Below the pieces are notes generated by a model. It saw only the letters and a list, made by a program, of their open reading frames with translations. It made no database searches and was not told the DNA's origin. From NCBI GenBank assembly GCA_016946835.1, contig JACVTC010000021.1, positions 597,501-661,500 on the forward strand: DNA of 64,000 nucleotides, in the 5' to 3' direction. Positions 12,092-23,116 of the stretch are shown piece after piece. How positions within the stretch are numbered: position 1 is the first letter of the stretch; each line of letters starts with the position of its first letter. A program made the position numbers and the translations under genes. Source of the stretch: Neocallimastix lanati (nom. inval.). Lineage: Eukaryota; Neocallimastigomycota; Neocallimastigomycetes; Neocallimastigales; Neocallimastigaceae.

Positions 12092-13621
12092 GTTATGTTA
12101 CTGAACTATTAAATATTTAGAATTAGAAATAATTATTAATAAAAAATATGTTAAAGTTTTGAGATATTAAGATCGGTTCTAATTGTTGTGGACATCATGA
12201 GGTAATCGATAGATTGTTGGTAGGATTATTGTTAAAGTTTTGAGATAATTTGGTCTTAACGATTAGGTCAAGATGGCAATTTATAGTAATTAATTAATAA
12301 TTGAAATTTACTATTATTATTTTATATAATTATTACTATAATTTAAATTACAATAATCCTACAAAGGATTAATCATAAGATTTAAACATGTATTTATATA
12401 AAATAATTAATTATCAAAATATTAATTATTAATATGAATATGTAATGAATTAATATAAGTATGATATTGATAATATAAACTATGATAATAATATAAATAT
12501 TTAATATAAACTATGATAATAATATAAATATTTAATATAAATAAAATATAAGAATCTAATATAGCTAAATATTATATTTTATAATTAAAATATAATATGT
12601 AAAGATTTTGACAATAAATTAATATAGAAATTAATTTAATATTGATATAAAACAAATATGTGTAGCAACATATTTGTATATTTAATAATAATTATTAAAT
12701 ATTAAATTTATATCTCTTTTGTCAATAATAATATTTGAAATAATTTCTTATTCATATATTATTCAATATTTATATATATATTATTCATAATAATATGAAA
12801 TATATTAAATATATTAAATTAAATAGTTAATTTCTTCTAAATATATATAATAAGAATATTATTATATATATAACTTAACTATTCATATTTATTTTAAAGT
12901 TTATATTAAAAATACATAATACTTCTATATATTATAATATATAATATAATGAAATAGTTTTAGTTATTTTAATTATAATTAAATATATATAGTTGATATT
13001 ATTTATATATTCATATTTATTATATAATTATATTCTTATATATTTAACTTTATTATTCTTATTTTCATTTTTAAGAATTATATAGTTATATTTATTATAT
13101 TTATTATTTTAATATATATTTATTATATATTATACTATACTCCGATATAATATATTTTAAATATATATGTATTATTATTAATATTTATTAAATTATTATA
13201 AAGATTTCTAATAACTACTCTTTTTTGTTGTAGTTTAGAGAAGACCCTTGGTTAATTGGGTTTTACAAATTAAAATATATTAATAAAGGTTAATTAAATA
13301 TAACGATACTATTAAAAATTAGTAGTACATAAAAGTCCCGCATATCAATATGACAATCACGTGTTTACATTATTTAATATATATTAATTCTAATATGTTA
13401 ATAATATTTAGTCAATTAGTTGGCCTAGACTAATTCCTAAATATTTTAATAAAGTTAATTTGAATGTGTATTACGCCATAAAATTTAATATAATTTTAAG
13501 TAAAAAAGAAATAAATGTATAAATAAATAAGTAAATAAATAAATAAATAAAAATTAAAAAGGTCAATAAAAAATAAAATATTTTTATATAATTTTTTTTC
13601 TTTTTGACAATCATGTTATAT
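12092..13621. other. AT-rich intergenic stretch, no gene seen
   Basis: There are no ORFs, RNA genes or paired repeats I can support. A slightly GC-richer patch lies at 12150-12285. A patch at 13215-13265 (CCCTTGGTTAATTGGG) vaguely resembles 30040-30070, so both may be old LTR fragments. Confidence 0.5.
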
Positions 13622-14219
13622 TGTAACGGAAACCTGGGTGTTCCAATACTAAAAGGACACTTAGAATAAGTAAACTAAACACAAGAATTAGTAAACACAA
13701 AATATTAATATTGGAGCACTTGATTCCTTTGTTGATTAGGAAGGTCGGTGCTGAAATATTAGTAATATTGGTTTTATTTAATATTTTATTTATTTAATTA
13801 TTTATTAAAAATTGTTTTATTAGAAAAATGTTTTATTACTAATAATAATAAACTACGTTAAAATACGATAAAAGCACGAAGAGAAATATTTTCAAGTGAA
13901 AATTCATACCTATTTATACTTTTTTCGGAAAAACAGTTTTCATGATTTTGAAAAATTATAGAATTGTGGAAAATTCGTTTAAAACCGATTTTAGCCACAA
14001 AAACAGAAACTAATAAAAAGAAGGAATAAAATAGAATAAAATATAATTTTAACTATTAAGAATTTCTATAAAATTCTTAAAGAAATTACAGAAAGAAACA
14101 TCTAGAAAATGAAAATAAAAATTATTAAAATTTGCTTTGAATGTGAATCGAACCCAAGTAGTTCGATTCGAGGTCATAGCTCTAGCCACTATGCCTAGAT
14201 TTCTTTTTCCGAATTTTTG
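13622..14219 (-). repeat. Minus-strand LTR relic, right end cut by element G
   Basis: The left edge is TGTAACGGAAAC, the inverse of the LTR start of element H (TGTAACGAAAC on the minus strand). Read on the minus strand it has a tRNA-like block (14141-14200), a TATA box (TATAAATAG, about 13911-13919), then a hairpin and GTGCTTTTAT, the same order as the H LTR at 59745-60304. It is probably a solo or truncated LTR of that family. Confidence 0.6.
14141..14200 (-). ncRNA. tRNA-like block with A and B boxes (not a functional tRNA)
   Basis: On the minus strand, TAGGCATAGTGG (A-box-like, 14186-14197) is followed after 31 nt by GGTTCGATTC (B-box match, 14145-14154). An acceptor stem and a good anticodon stem are not seen. 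It lies in the U3 part of an LTR relic, upstream of the TATA box. Confidence 0.5.
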
Positions 14220-15266
14220 TGATAAATAACAAAATTATTAAATTAAAATAAATAATAAAAAAACAAATTCTTGATAAAGTTTTCTAGCTTAACCCAAAAA
14301 TTAATCCATTCTAAAAAAAAAAATAAATCCATATTTAAGAAAAATTAATTAAATAAAGATAATTAAAATAAAATAATAATAAATTAATTAATCATTAATA
14401 ATTTTAATTAAAAACTAAAATAAATTAATAAATAATATTTTTCTAAGACTACAAATAAACAAAATAATAAACAAATTTAATAAATTATAAATAACAAATA
14501 AACAAACTTATAAACATCTCAAAATTAAAATTAACTAGTTAAATAATTTTTTAAGTTACTTTTATTTAAAATAATGATTATTTTATTTATTTTATAACTC
14601 AACTTTTATAAACAAATTGTAATTAAAATAACATTTTAAAACTCATCTTTATTAACATTTTAATTGTAAATATTGTTTAATTTAATAATAAATTATTCTT
14701 TATTTCTCTTTTATTAATTTTATTATTTTTAATGTAAATAGTTTAAAATCAAAGAAAAATATAAAAACATGTAAATATTTCTTATAAATTATTCATTATT
14801 ATTAATTAGTTAATAAATTATTATAAATATTTTATTAGTTTTAATAATCAATTTTTTATGATTATTAATTATTTAATAAATTATTATAGATATTTTATTA
14901 GTTTTTAATAATCAATTTTTATGATTATTAATTATTTTTGATAAATTATTATATATTTTATTAGTTATTAATAATAAATTTTATTATTAAAATTTAAAAT
15001 AAATTAGTATAAATAATAAATATTTCATTTTATTATTTTATTAGTTTTAACAATTATTTTATTAATTTAAACAAAATTAATTATTAAATAAATAAAGATT
15101 AATATTAAAATAAAAATAAATTTTTTTAATAAAACATTTTTGTGTTTAATAATAAAACATATTTATTTTTTTTAAATTTCTTAATTCTATTTTATTCAGT
15201 ATTTATCCTTTTATTCACTTCTGCAAAATTTAATTTTTGTAGATTAAGAATATTAGGTATAAATTA
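14220..15266 (+). repeat. Element G 5' LTR
   Basis: It begins TGATAAATAAC and ends at AAATTA (the other copy ends AAATCA). The full length is repeated at 18988-20034. Confidence 0.93.
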
Positions 15267-15267
15267 A

Positions 15268-15285
15268 TGGTGGAGAATCCTCTTG
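15268..15285 (+). promoter_or_regulatory. Element G primer-binding site
   Basis: TGGTGGAGAATCC starts one base after the LTR. The same first ten bases occur after the LTRs of F (23046) and B (45308), so the three families probably share a tRNA primer ending TTCTCCACCA. I cannot name the tRNA. Confidence 0.75.
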
Positions 15286-15561
15286 TTGCTCCGGTGGTAA
15301 GTAAAATTTTTTTTAGTTTAATATTAGAATAAGCCTAGTTATTCAATGGTAATATTAAACAATAATTAATACAATAAATTAGTCTAGTTTTAGAATAACT
15401 CTAAATTATTCATAGTAATAGACTCAAATAAATTTATCTTAATAATATACAAATAAAATATTATAGCAATAAATAATAATAATAATAAAATTTATTAGTA
15501 AAATTTTAATAAAAAAAAAAAAAAAAATTTATTAGAAAAATTTTAATATAAAAAAATTTTT

Positions 15562-15636
<75 letters not shown>

Positions 15637-16080
15637 AAATAAAACAGAAGAACTTTAAGAAGTTCTATTATAAAATTATTATTTATTTTTCAAAAAAGAA
15701 TATTGTTGCTTTAGAAGCAATAATATAAGTAAAATAATAAGTGGTTTCCGTGATTAGTTTATCCTTTCACAGTCGGCGCGCTGGGAAGCTCTGAACTATT
15801 CTACAAACGTATAAACGTGTAGGAGAATCACTGGTACGAGTAGTACATGACGCCTGAGCAAGTGGGCAAGCTGGCTACGAGTATACTACCTACTTATTAC
15901 TTATATTATTGGAAAATCGTAATTAATATTCTTTTGAGAATTATTAATAATAAATATTTATAATTTAACTTTTTATTCTTCTTTAAATATTCAAATAATA
16001 AAAATTTATAAATACCATTATACTACTTAACCTTTTATTTTTTTTTTAATATTTTCTAGGATATTATTGTATAAAATAAT

Positions 16081-16120
<40 letters not shown>

Positions 16121-16533
16121 AATAAATATATAATAAAAAAAAATATATATATATAAAATTAGGAAACAATAAAATTTAAATTAAGGAAAACAATTAAAGA
16201 AAAGTATTTTTTTTAGTTGGAGGAACTGCTTCTGTTCTCTTGACTGATTGATACTTATAGTAGGAATCTCTTACCCTTAATACTAGTGTATTATTGCAGT
16301 AAGAGCTAACGGACTGTAGAATAAGAATCAATACGGGGGAGTAGGCGCTGATTATAAGTAGAGATCTACGTTAGGTGTAGACGTAGTGTAAAACTCCTAT
16401 AATCAGTGGGACCAAACGTCGTATTATTCTACAACCGTACTATAAGGACGGGAAATCATTCAAGATAAACTAAAGATAATAAGAATTAATAATTTTAGAA
16501 ATATTACTACTGCTACTAATAATAATAATTAAC

Positions 16534-16560
<27 letters not shown>
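15286..16560 (+). other. Element G leader with structured RNA and poly(A) before gag
   Basis: The leader contains a splice-donor-like GGTAAGT (about 15297), long A and TA runs, and two GC-richer islands (15740-15890, 16217-16460). The second folds as nested long-range stems: 16316-16324 with 16424-16432 (9 bp) and 16346-16356 with 16398-16408 (11 bp with one G-U). A run of about 27 A residues ends at the gag ATG. Confidence 0.6.
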
Positions 16561-16564
<4 letters not shown>

Positions 16565-17493
16565 AAACAACTACCAAAGCTATTACTTTTAGTAGATTAC
16601 CAATATTAGGTGAAGAAAAAGTCCAATATGAAGAATGGAAATTCGCTTTTGAAAATTGGTGTCGAAAATATAAAATTGAAAACGAAGAAAAGAATGAATA
16701 TTTAATTGCCGTAACTACAGATAAAGCAAGAACTATTGTTATAAATTCTTTAAATAAAGCACAAGCTGACTCTTATGAAATAATCTTAGAAAACTTAAAG
16801 AAAAGATTTAAACCTTGTACGCCAAAGAATGTAAAATTTTTGGAAATATCAACATTAACCATTAAGAAAGGTGAAAAAGTTTCTGACTTCGATACAAAAT
16901 TCTTACAACTCTTAAATCAATTACAATTAGATGGAAAGGATTATATTAGTACTCCATACTACATAAATGCATTTAGAAACTGGTCTAAAATGTATGAGTA
17001 TTTGTTAGAATCAGAACCTACTAAATTAAGTGATGCAATGGAAATAACTTCAAAAAAGGAAAAAATGCTTAAACTTCTTGAAGACAATAAACCAAAATCT
17101 AAAACTCAATTCTCAAATGTAAAGAAGAATCTAAATAACACTAATAATAACAATAATAAAAATACTAATTTTAGATCTTTTAACACTAATTATTACAATA
17201 AAATTCCTTTTATCTCTAATACTAGGACTAATGAAAATTCCAGTTATAATAATAAATTTAGAAATAATAACTATAACAACAATTTTACTACAAATAGAAA
17301 TTTTTACAACTCTGTAGAATTCAACAAAGGAGTCGAACAGAGAAGAGCAACTTTAAAAGGTTCTCAATTCACTGATAAAGAACTAGATGATATAACAAAA
17401 AAATTATCCGATTTAAAAATCAACCTATGCATAAATTGTCAGCGTATTGGTCACATTGTTGAAGAATGTCCAGAATTAAACCATTTAAATTAG
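16561..17493 (+). CDS. gag: Element G Gag, intact (310 aa)
   Basis: This is the particle-forming structural protein. A capsid-like N-terminal half (FSRLPILGEEKVQYEEW, IVINSLNKAQ) is followed by an Asn/Tyr/Phe-rich low-complexity segment (about residues 190-255) and one zinc knuckle CINCQRIGHIVEEC (about residues 289-302, CX2CX4HX4C). The ATG follows a long poly(A) run directly. The N-terminal half matches Gag of element I (58694-59587). The frame ends CAT TTA AAT TAG, giving a slippery heptamer at the last sense codon. Intact gag in an element lacking RT suggests selection or very recent origin. Confidence 0.9.
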
Positions 17494-17518
17494 TTATCGG
17501 GAGTACGCAATCTCCCGA
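17484..17518 (+). promoter_or_regulatory. Predicted -1 frameshift signal, element G
   Basis: T TTA AAT (17484-17490) is in the gag frame, followed by a 6-nt spacer beginning with the gag stop codon, then a 7-bp stem TCGGGAG (17497-17503) with CTCCCGA (17512-17518) and an 8-nt loop. The -1 frame is the protease frame. Confidence 0.82.
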
Positions 17519-18845
17519 GATAAATAAAATTGCAACAAACAACTATGATCAAGAAAATACTATAGAATATGAAGGAAACAATAATTATATGATTAATGCA
17601 GCCCAAAAGAGAAAATCGCTAAGTAAGAATGCATTGGATAAAAATAAAATATCACCAAGTAATAAATCTATAGTAAAACCTTCCATTCTAAATCAACCTA
17701 ATATAAAAGCTGTTAAACAACAGAAGAAAGTCATTAGAGATAAAAGAAGAAGAGAAATTACAAATGATATAGAAGACATGAATTTATCTAATAATAATAT
17801 TACGCATGAAGAATCTAATAATAATAGTGAAAGTGTTCGTGCAACCAATTTTGACAAACCCCAACCCAATACTCCTAATGAAAATAATTATCAAGATAAT
17901 AATTCAAATACTATACCAGAAAAGGTTAAAACAAAAGGTAAGCGAAACATGACCGAAATACAAATGTTAAAACCTGAAGATAAATTCAATATTCTAGAAG
18001 AAGCCAATAATTTATATCCTAAAATAAGCCTAACACAATTATTATCAGCATGTCCATCTATAAGAAAAGATCTAGAGCAAGGTTGTAAACCACGAGTTGA
18101 GAAAATACTTTATACTATTCAAAATTTAAATATTCCTATATTATGTGGAAAAATAGGAAACAAATCAGTCAAAATACTTTTCGACACAGGTGCAAATGTT
18201 AACATCATAACTAAAAATTCACTTGAAGAACTAGAAAATGTAATCATTAATAATTGTGACCTTTCTGAAACTATTACAATTGCCGATGGTACAATACTCC
18301 ATACTAATTCTTATATAAATTTAAAATTAATTATAAATAATAACTTAACTGTGAATGAAAAATTTTATATAATAGATTATACAAATCCATTCTTTAATAT
18401 TATATTAGGAAGAGGTATACAAAAGAAGTACAGACTCTACATTGATCCAGATGATGATTGCTTATATCAAAAAACAAAAAAAGGAATTAAAAGAATAACT
18501 GAAATATATAATAACCATACTTCTTTAAAGACGCCTATGTGTAATGCAATAATAATAGAAAAGAATAAAGGTATCGGAAGTACTCTTTTGCAAAAGGAGG
18601 AAGACAAATTAGAACACCCAACTTGTTGTTTAAGTAGGACATTGTCAATCAACAATAACAAACCAATAAAATTTATAACTGATTATAAGCCACTTTTAGG
18701 TTTGCTCAAGAAAAATATTCCTAACAACAATAGACATGCTCGTTGGATAGAAGAATTCAATAAGTACAAAACCAACCTAGTTTATCAAAAAAGAAAAAGA
18801 AATCTTTTTGATGATGCACTTTCAAGACTATCATCAAAAGACTAG
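17490..18845 (+). CDS. Element G deletion-derivative Pol: protease joined to RNase H remnant
   Basis: The frame opens at the slippery site and stays open for about 450 codons. A charged Asn-rich leader is followed by protease KILFDTGANVNIIT (about 18174-18215), the strap motif ILGRG and the motif YRLYIDPDDDCLYQ, also present in F (RLYIDPDDDCLYKK). RT is absent: the frame goes from the post-protease linker to an RNase H fragment (GIGSTLLQKEEDKLEHP, FITDYKPLLG, DDALSRL). H of the TDH motif is Y. The product may be a working protease but cannot copy or integrate DNA. Confidence 0.8.
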   Translation, partial: LVIGSTQSPEINKIATNNYDQENTIEYEGNNNYMINAAQKRKSLSKNALDKNKISPSNKSIVKPSILNQPNIKAVKQQKKVIRDKRRREITNDIEDMNLSNNNITHEESNNNSESVRATNFDKPQPNTPNENNYQDNNSNTIPEKVKTKGKRNMTEIQMLKPEDKFNILEEANNLYPKISLTQLLSACPSIRKDLEQGCKPRVEKILYTIQNLNIPILCGKIGNKSVKILFDTGANVNIITKNSLEELENVIINNCDLSETITIADGTILHTNSYINLKLIINNNLTVNEKFYIIDYTNPFFNIILGRGIQKKYRLYIDPDDDCLYQKTKKGIKRITEIYNNHTSLKTPMCNAIIIEKNKGIGSTLLQKEEDKLEHPTCCLSRTLSINNNKPIKFITDYKPLLGLLKKNIPNNNRHARWIEEFNKYKTNLVYQKRKRNLFDDALSRLSSKD

Positions 18846-18975
18846 CAATACTTTAGTTCTTGAAGATCCACAAACAGGAAAACTCCTTGAAAGAAATGTT
18901 CATATAAAAAAATGTTCTTTTCCTTATGTACTACAAGAAAATGATACAACTTCAAGGGACGAAGTTGACTCTTAA
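18844..18975 (+). pseudogene. Element G integrase C-terminal tail
   Basis: Shifted by one frame after the preceding stop, it encodes LVLEDPQTGKLLERNVHIKK and ends TTSRDEVDS, resembling the Pol ends of F (LERNIHIKDVKPY) and B (TSGDEVSS). It marks the right edge of the deletion that removed the integrase core. Confidence 0.75.
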
Positions 18976-18987
18976 GGGCCGAGAAAT
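18974..18987 (+). promoter_or_regulatory. Element G polypurine tract
   Basis: AAGGGCCGAGAAAT abuts the 3' LTR start TGATAAATAAC and follows the Pol stop. Confidence 0.75.
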
Positions 18988-20034
18988 TGATAAATAACAA
19001 AATTATTAAATTAAAATAAATAATAAAAAAACAAATTCTTGATAAAGTTTTCTAGCTTAACCCAAAAATTAATCCATTCTAAAAAAAAAAATAAATCCAT
19101 ATTTAAGAAAAATTAATTAAATAAAGATAATTAAAATAAAATAATAATAAATTAATTAATCATTAATAATTTTAATTAAAAACTAAAATAAATTAATAAA
19201 TAATATTTTTCTAAGACTACAAATAAACAAAATAATAAACAAATTTAATAAATTATAAATAACAAATAAACAAACTTATAAACATCTCAAAATTAAAATT
19301 AACTAGTTAAATAATTTTTTAAGTTACTTTTATTTAAAATAATGATTATTTTATTTATTTTATAACTCAACTTTTATAAACAAATTGTAATTAAAATAAC
19401 ATTTTAAAACTCATCTTTATTAACATTTTAATTGTAAATATTGTTTAATTTAATAATAAATTATTCTTTATTTCTCTTTTATTAATTTTATTATTTTTAA
19501 TGTAAATAGTTTAAAATCAAAGAAAAATATAAAAACATGTAAATATTTCTTATAAATTATTCATTATTATTAATTAGTTAATAAATTATTATAAATATTT
19601 TATTAGTTTTAATAATCAATTTTTTATGATTATTAATTATTTAATAAATTATTATAGATATTTTATTAGTTTTTAATAATCAATTTTTATGATTATTAAT
19701 TATTTTTGATAAATTATTATATATTTTATTAGTTATTAATAATAAATTTTATTATTAAAATTTAAAATAAATTAGTATAAATAATAAATATTTCATTTTA
19801 TTATTTTATTAGTTTTAACAATTATTTTATTAATTTAAACAAAATTAATTATTAAATAAATAAAGATTAATATTAAAATAAAAATAAATTTTTTTAATAA
19901 AACATTTTTGTGTTTAATAATAAAACATATTTATTTTTTTTAAATTTCTTAATTCTATTTTATTCAGTATTTATCCTTTTATTCACTTCTGCAAAATTTA
20001 ATTTTTGTAGATTAAGAATATTAGGTATAAATCA
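18988..20034 (+). repeat. Element G 3' LTR
   Basis: It has the same 1047-bp length as the 5' LTR and is visually identical through its length. It ends AAATCA, followed by TTTG. Confidence 0.93.
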
Positions 20035-21036
20035 TTTGTTGTAATAATTTAATTAAAAAATTATAATTAAATTATTAATCATTAATATTAGCTCTAACTG
20101 CTAATATTAAAGGTTTAGAAAAGAATCATACTTACCTATGGTTCTTTCTAATTATCGAGTTTATTATGACGAATTATAATAGACGAAACACTAAAATTGA
20201 TAAGGAAAAGTTTTAATTATAAAATTTGTTTTATTAAAATAATTTGTTTTATTATTTATTAAAAATTTTAAATGTTAAAACTTATTGTTATTATTATTAT
20301 ATTATAATTGTTATAATAATAACTCTTGATTTCTCAAAGAGAACTCAAGAGCCTTATTTATACTTTTTTGTCAAAATAAGGTTAAAATCAAAAGGGGTTC
20401 TAATCTTAACAAATCTCTTATCTAGGAAAAGACTAGAAGAAAAACCTAGATAAGTTTTTTGATCGATATTCTATCCATATCGATCATCGTGTTAATTAAG
20501 TAAAACCGATTACTTTTAAGAAGTAATTGGAAAAACCTTAATTAACCGATTACTTAATCTAATATAATGATCGAAAATAAAAGAATAAAATAATGAAAAT
20601 TATTTCGATCATAAAATTTAAAATTTAATCTATTTAGTTCTATTTTATAGAACTTTACATAAAAATATAAAACAATACATTAATAATAAAATACATGATT
20701 AATACAATACAGAATACATGATAGAATACAGAATACATGATAAAATACAGAATAGTGTTTTAGTTTATGATTTAATAAGTGAGAGAAAACTAAAACTAAT
20801 AAATTTAATAATTAAGTGAATAATTAAATAAATTTAATATTATTTTAAATGTATAAAATTATTTGATTAAATAAATTTTTAATATTAAACTAAATAAAAT
20901 TTTAATATATAATTAAATAAATTATTAATTATAATTAATTGTATAAATGAAATATGAGTTAAATAAAAGTTATATTAATTATAACCTAACTAAGAAAATA
21001 TAATTATTTTGTTAAAAATAATTATAGATTCTTACA
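20035..21036 (-). repeat. Minus-strand LTR relic rich in inverted repeats
   Basis: Read on the minus strand it begins TGTAAGAATC and carries a TATA box (TATAAATAAGG, about 20353-20363) followed directly by the same 29-bp hairpin (20323-20351) as the LTRs of element E. Further perfect or near-perfect stems occur at 20082-20110, 20417-20454, 20461-20485 and about 20503-20527. No coding sequence is seen. It may be the rest of the LTR at 13622-14219 or a separate E-related LTR; two TATA boxes favour separate LTRs. Confidence 0.55.
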
Positions 21037-21040
21037 TTTG

Positions 21041-21519
21041 TGTAAGAAACTTAGATAAATTTATTATTTTATTATAAAATTTATCTATCTTTCTTATTTA
21101 ATACATTAATTTAATACATTAAATTATTGTATTTATTTTAACCAATAATATTTAATTATTAATTTATATATATTTGATTCTCTTGAGTTCTCTTCGAGAA
21201 ATCAAGAGTTATTATTTTAGAATTTTTATAATAAATAATAATTCAAATAAAATAATTAATTAATAAACAAAACCCTTTTAATAAAACATATTTTATAAAT
21301 ATTTGTGTCTTTTATTCCTTTTGTGTTATTGTTTATTATAAACTTTCTATAATAAACTCTATCTTATATTTAAGTTAAGTATAATTATTTATTTATTATT
21401 TCATATTTATTTAATTATATTTAATTTTATTTTCTCAAATTAATGTTAATTAGTAATAATTAATGTTAATTTGTAGTTAAGAAATTATTTATAATTAATT
21501 TTATAAGTAATTTCTTACA
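21041..21519 (+). repeat. Element E 5' LTR
   Basis: 479 bp, starting TGTAAGAAAC and ending TTTCTTACA, so the ends are inverted repeats. A TATATATA box (about 21165-21173) precedes a 13-bp-stem hairpin with one mismatch (21180-21208). Confidence 0.9.
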
Positions 21520-21531
21520 ATAATAACTCTT
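21520..21531 (+). promoter_or_regulatory. Candidate self-primer binding site of element E
   Basis: ATAATAACTCTT starts at the first base after the LTR and is perfectly complementary over 12 bases to AAGAGTTATTAT at 21204-21215 within the LTR, about 40 nt after the TATA box. This is the geometry of self-primed Tf1-type elements. Confidence 0.6.
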
Positions 21532-22309
21532 CTTTTTAGGAAGAAAATATTTTATAAATAATTTAATATGAATGTAACAAAAAATAATAATTATAATTAT
21601 AATGGAATAATTAAATTAAAATAAATTCATTTTATATTATTTACGAAATTTTTTCTTTCTCTCAATTTAAATTTATAAAATTTTTTTTTTTTTTGTTTAT
21701 TTTTATTTTTCCTTTCATTGTTTATGTTTGTTTATGTCATATATATATTATTTATTTTGTTTAATTTATTATTACATTGACTAACAATTCTTTTATTATA
21801 TATATTAAACATAACTTTAAAATAATATGACAACACTTATTCTGTTTGCTTTGCTTATTTACTTTTAAAAATAAGTCTTTATAAATTTCATAAAAATTAA
21901 CAATATTAAATACTAACTATTTTACTTTATTTTATTTTATATAACATATTTATCTATTATAATATTATATTTATATTATATTTTAATATTATATAATTGT
22001 TTTTATATATAACATTATATACATTATATATATATATTTTTCTTATTAAAAAAAAAAAAAAAAAAAAAAAATAAAATAAAATAAAATAAAACAAAAATAA
22101 AAACAAAAAACAAAAACAAAACAAAAAACAAAAACAAAAACAAAATAACAAAATAAAACAAAACAAAGCAACAAAACAGGAAACAAAACAAAACAAACAA
22201 ATAAACAAACAAAAAACAAAAAATAAATAAAATAAATTAATAATTTAAAAGATAAGTTGTTCAGTTTTCTTTTCTTTAAAATAAATAAAAATAAAAAATA
22301 AATAAATTA

Positions 22310-22370
<61 letters not shown>

Positions 22371-22406
22371 GTAAATAAAATTATAATTATGATAAATAAA
22401 GTAATA
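21532..22406. other. Element E internal sequence, left part (no gene)
   Basis: AT-rich with a poly(A)/AAAAC-rich run (22045-22215) and an (AAT)n microsatellite of about 20 units (22311-22370). Long minus-strand frames over 21957-22212 are translations of the low-complexity run (Phe/Cys/Leu only) and are not genes. Confidence 0.7.
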
Positions 22407-22411
22407 ATAAT

Positions 22412-23043
22412 TGATAAAGAATTATTATATAATTATATAAATTTTATGAAAATGTAAACAAACAAAATGTATACCAAATGTATGAAATGAAATTAATGTA
22501 GTTTAATAATGTATTTAAAGTTTATTTTATATTATTTTATATTAATTAATTTATATTATTTTTATAAATTACTATTTATAAATTATTATTGTATTATTAT
22601 ATTATTCTCACATAATATTAATATAATATATTATTATTAATATTATAAACTTAAATTATTATGAAAATTATAGTATAAAAATTTAATTAAGAAATAATTT
22701 AGAAAAGTAGACTTTATTAAAAAAAAAAAAAAAGAAAAAGAGAAAATAATTAATAAAAGTCCAGTTGTATGTTATTTTATAATAAATAAAATAAATACAT
22801 AAACAAAAATATATTTTTTTAGTTATATTAAAGAGAATATAACTAAAATATAAAATAATTAATTTTATTTAATTATTTATTAAAAATAGTTTTGTGTTAA
22901 TAAAAAGTTTATTTTTATATAATAAAATAAACAAATAAATTTTTACTAATAAAAGTTGTTAAAAACTTCTTATCTAACGTTAAGAACTAAAAGACAACTT
23001 TCAGCATAAACATTTTATATTTATTATTATAATTTGTTTATCA
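22412..23043 (+). repeat. Element F 5' LTR
   Basis: It starts TGATAAAG and ends TTTATCA. It differs from the 3' copy by a few substitutions and by length changes in an A run near 22720 and a short AT repeat. Confidence 0.93.
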
Positions 23044-23045
23044 AT

Positions 23046-23062
23046 TGGTGGAGAACCGGTCT
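23046..23062 (+). promoter_or_regulatory. Element F primer-binding site
   Basis: TGGTGGAGAACCGG lies two bases after the LTR and shares TGGTGGAGAA with elements G and B. The leader to the gag ATG is only about 70 nt, unlike the 1-2 kb leaders of G and B. Confidence 0.75.
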
Positions 23063-23116
23063 TCCCGGGCAATATATATTAAAAATTTTATTAAATATTT
23101 TTCTTGTGTTACATCA

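Larger units (their letters stand above)
14220..20034 (+). mobile_element. Element G: recent, internally deleted Ty3/Gypsy element
   Basis: Two 1047-bp LTRs (14220-15266, 18988-20034) look identical except at the terminal ATTA/ATCA. They flank a primer site, a structured leader, intact gag, a frameshift signal, protease, an RNase H remnant and an integrase tail. TTTG flanks both ends (14216-14219, 20035-20038), a likely 4-bp target duplication. RT and nearly all integrase are missing, so it must have moved in trans. Gag and LTR start resemble element I. Confidence 0.93.

Noticed and set aside
12092-13621. Possible host gene between copy A and element G
   Set aside because: No ORF above background on either strand.
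14141-14200. Functional tRNA gene
   Set aside because: A- and B-box matches are present but no acceptor stem or convincing anticodon stem, and the block lies inside an LTR.
15297-16300. Spliced leader intron in element G (GGTAAGT to TTGCAG)
   Set aside because: Consensus-like ends exist, but no branch site or transcript evidence; chance matches are likely over 1 kb.
21957-22212. Minus-strand frames rich in Phe and Cys
   Set aside because: Translation of an A/AAAAC low-complexity run; no start context or domain.
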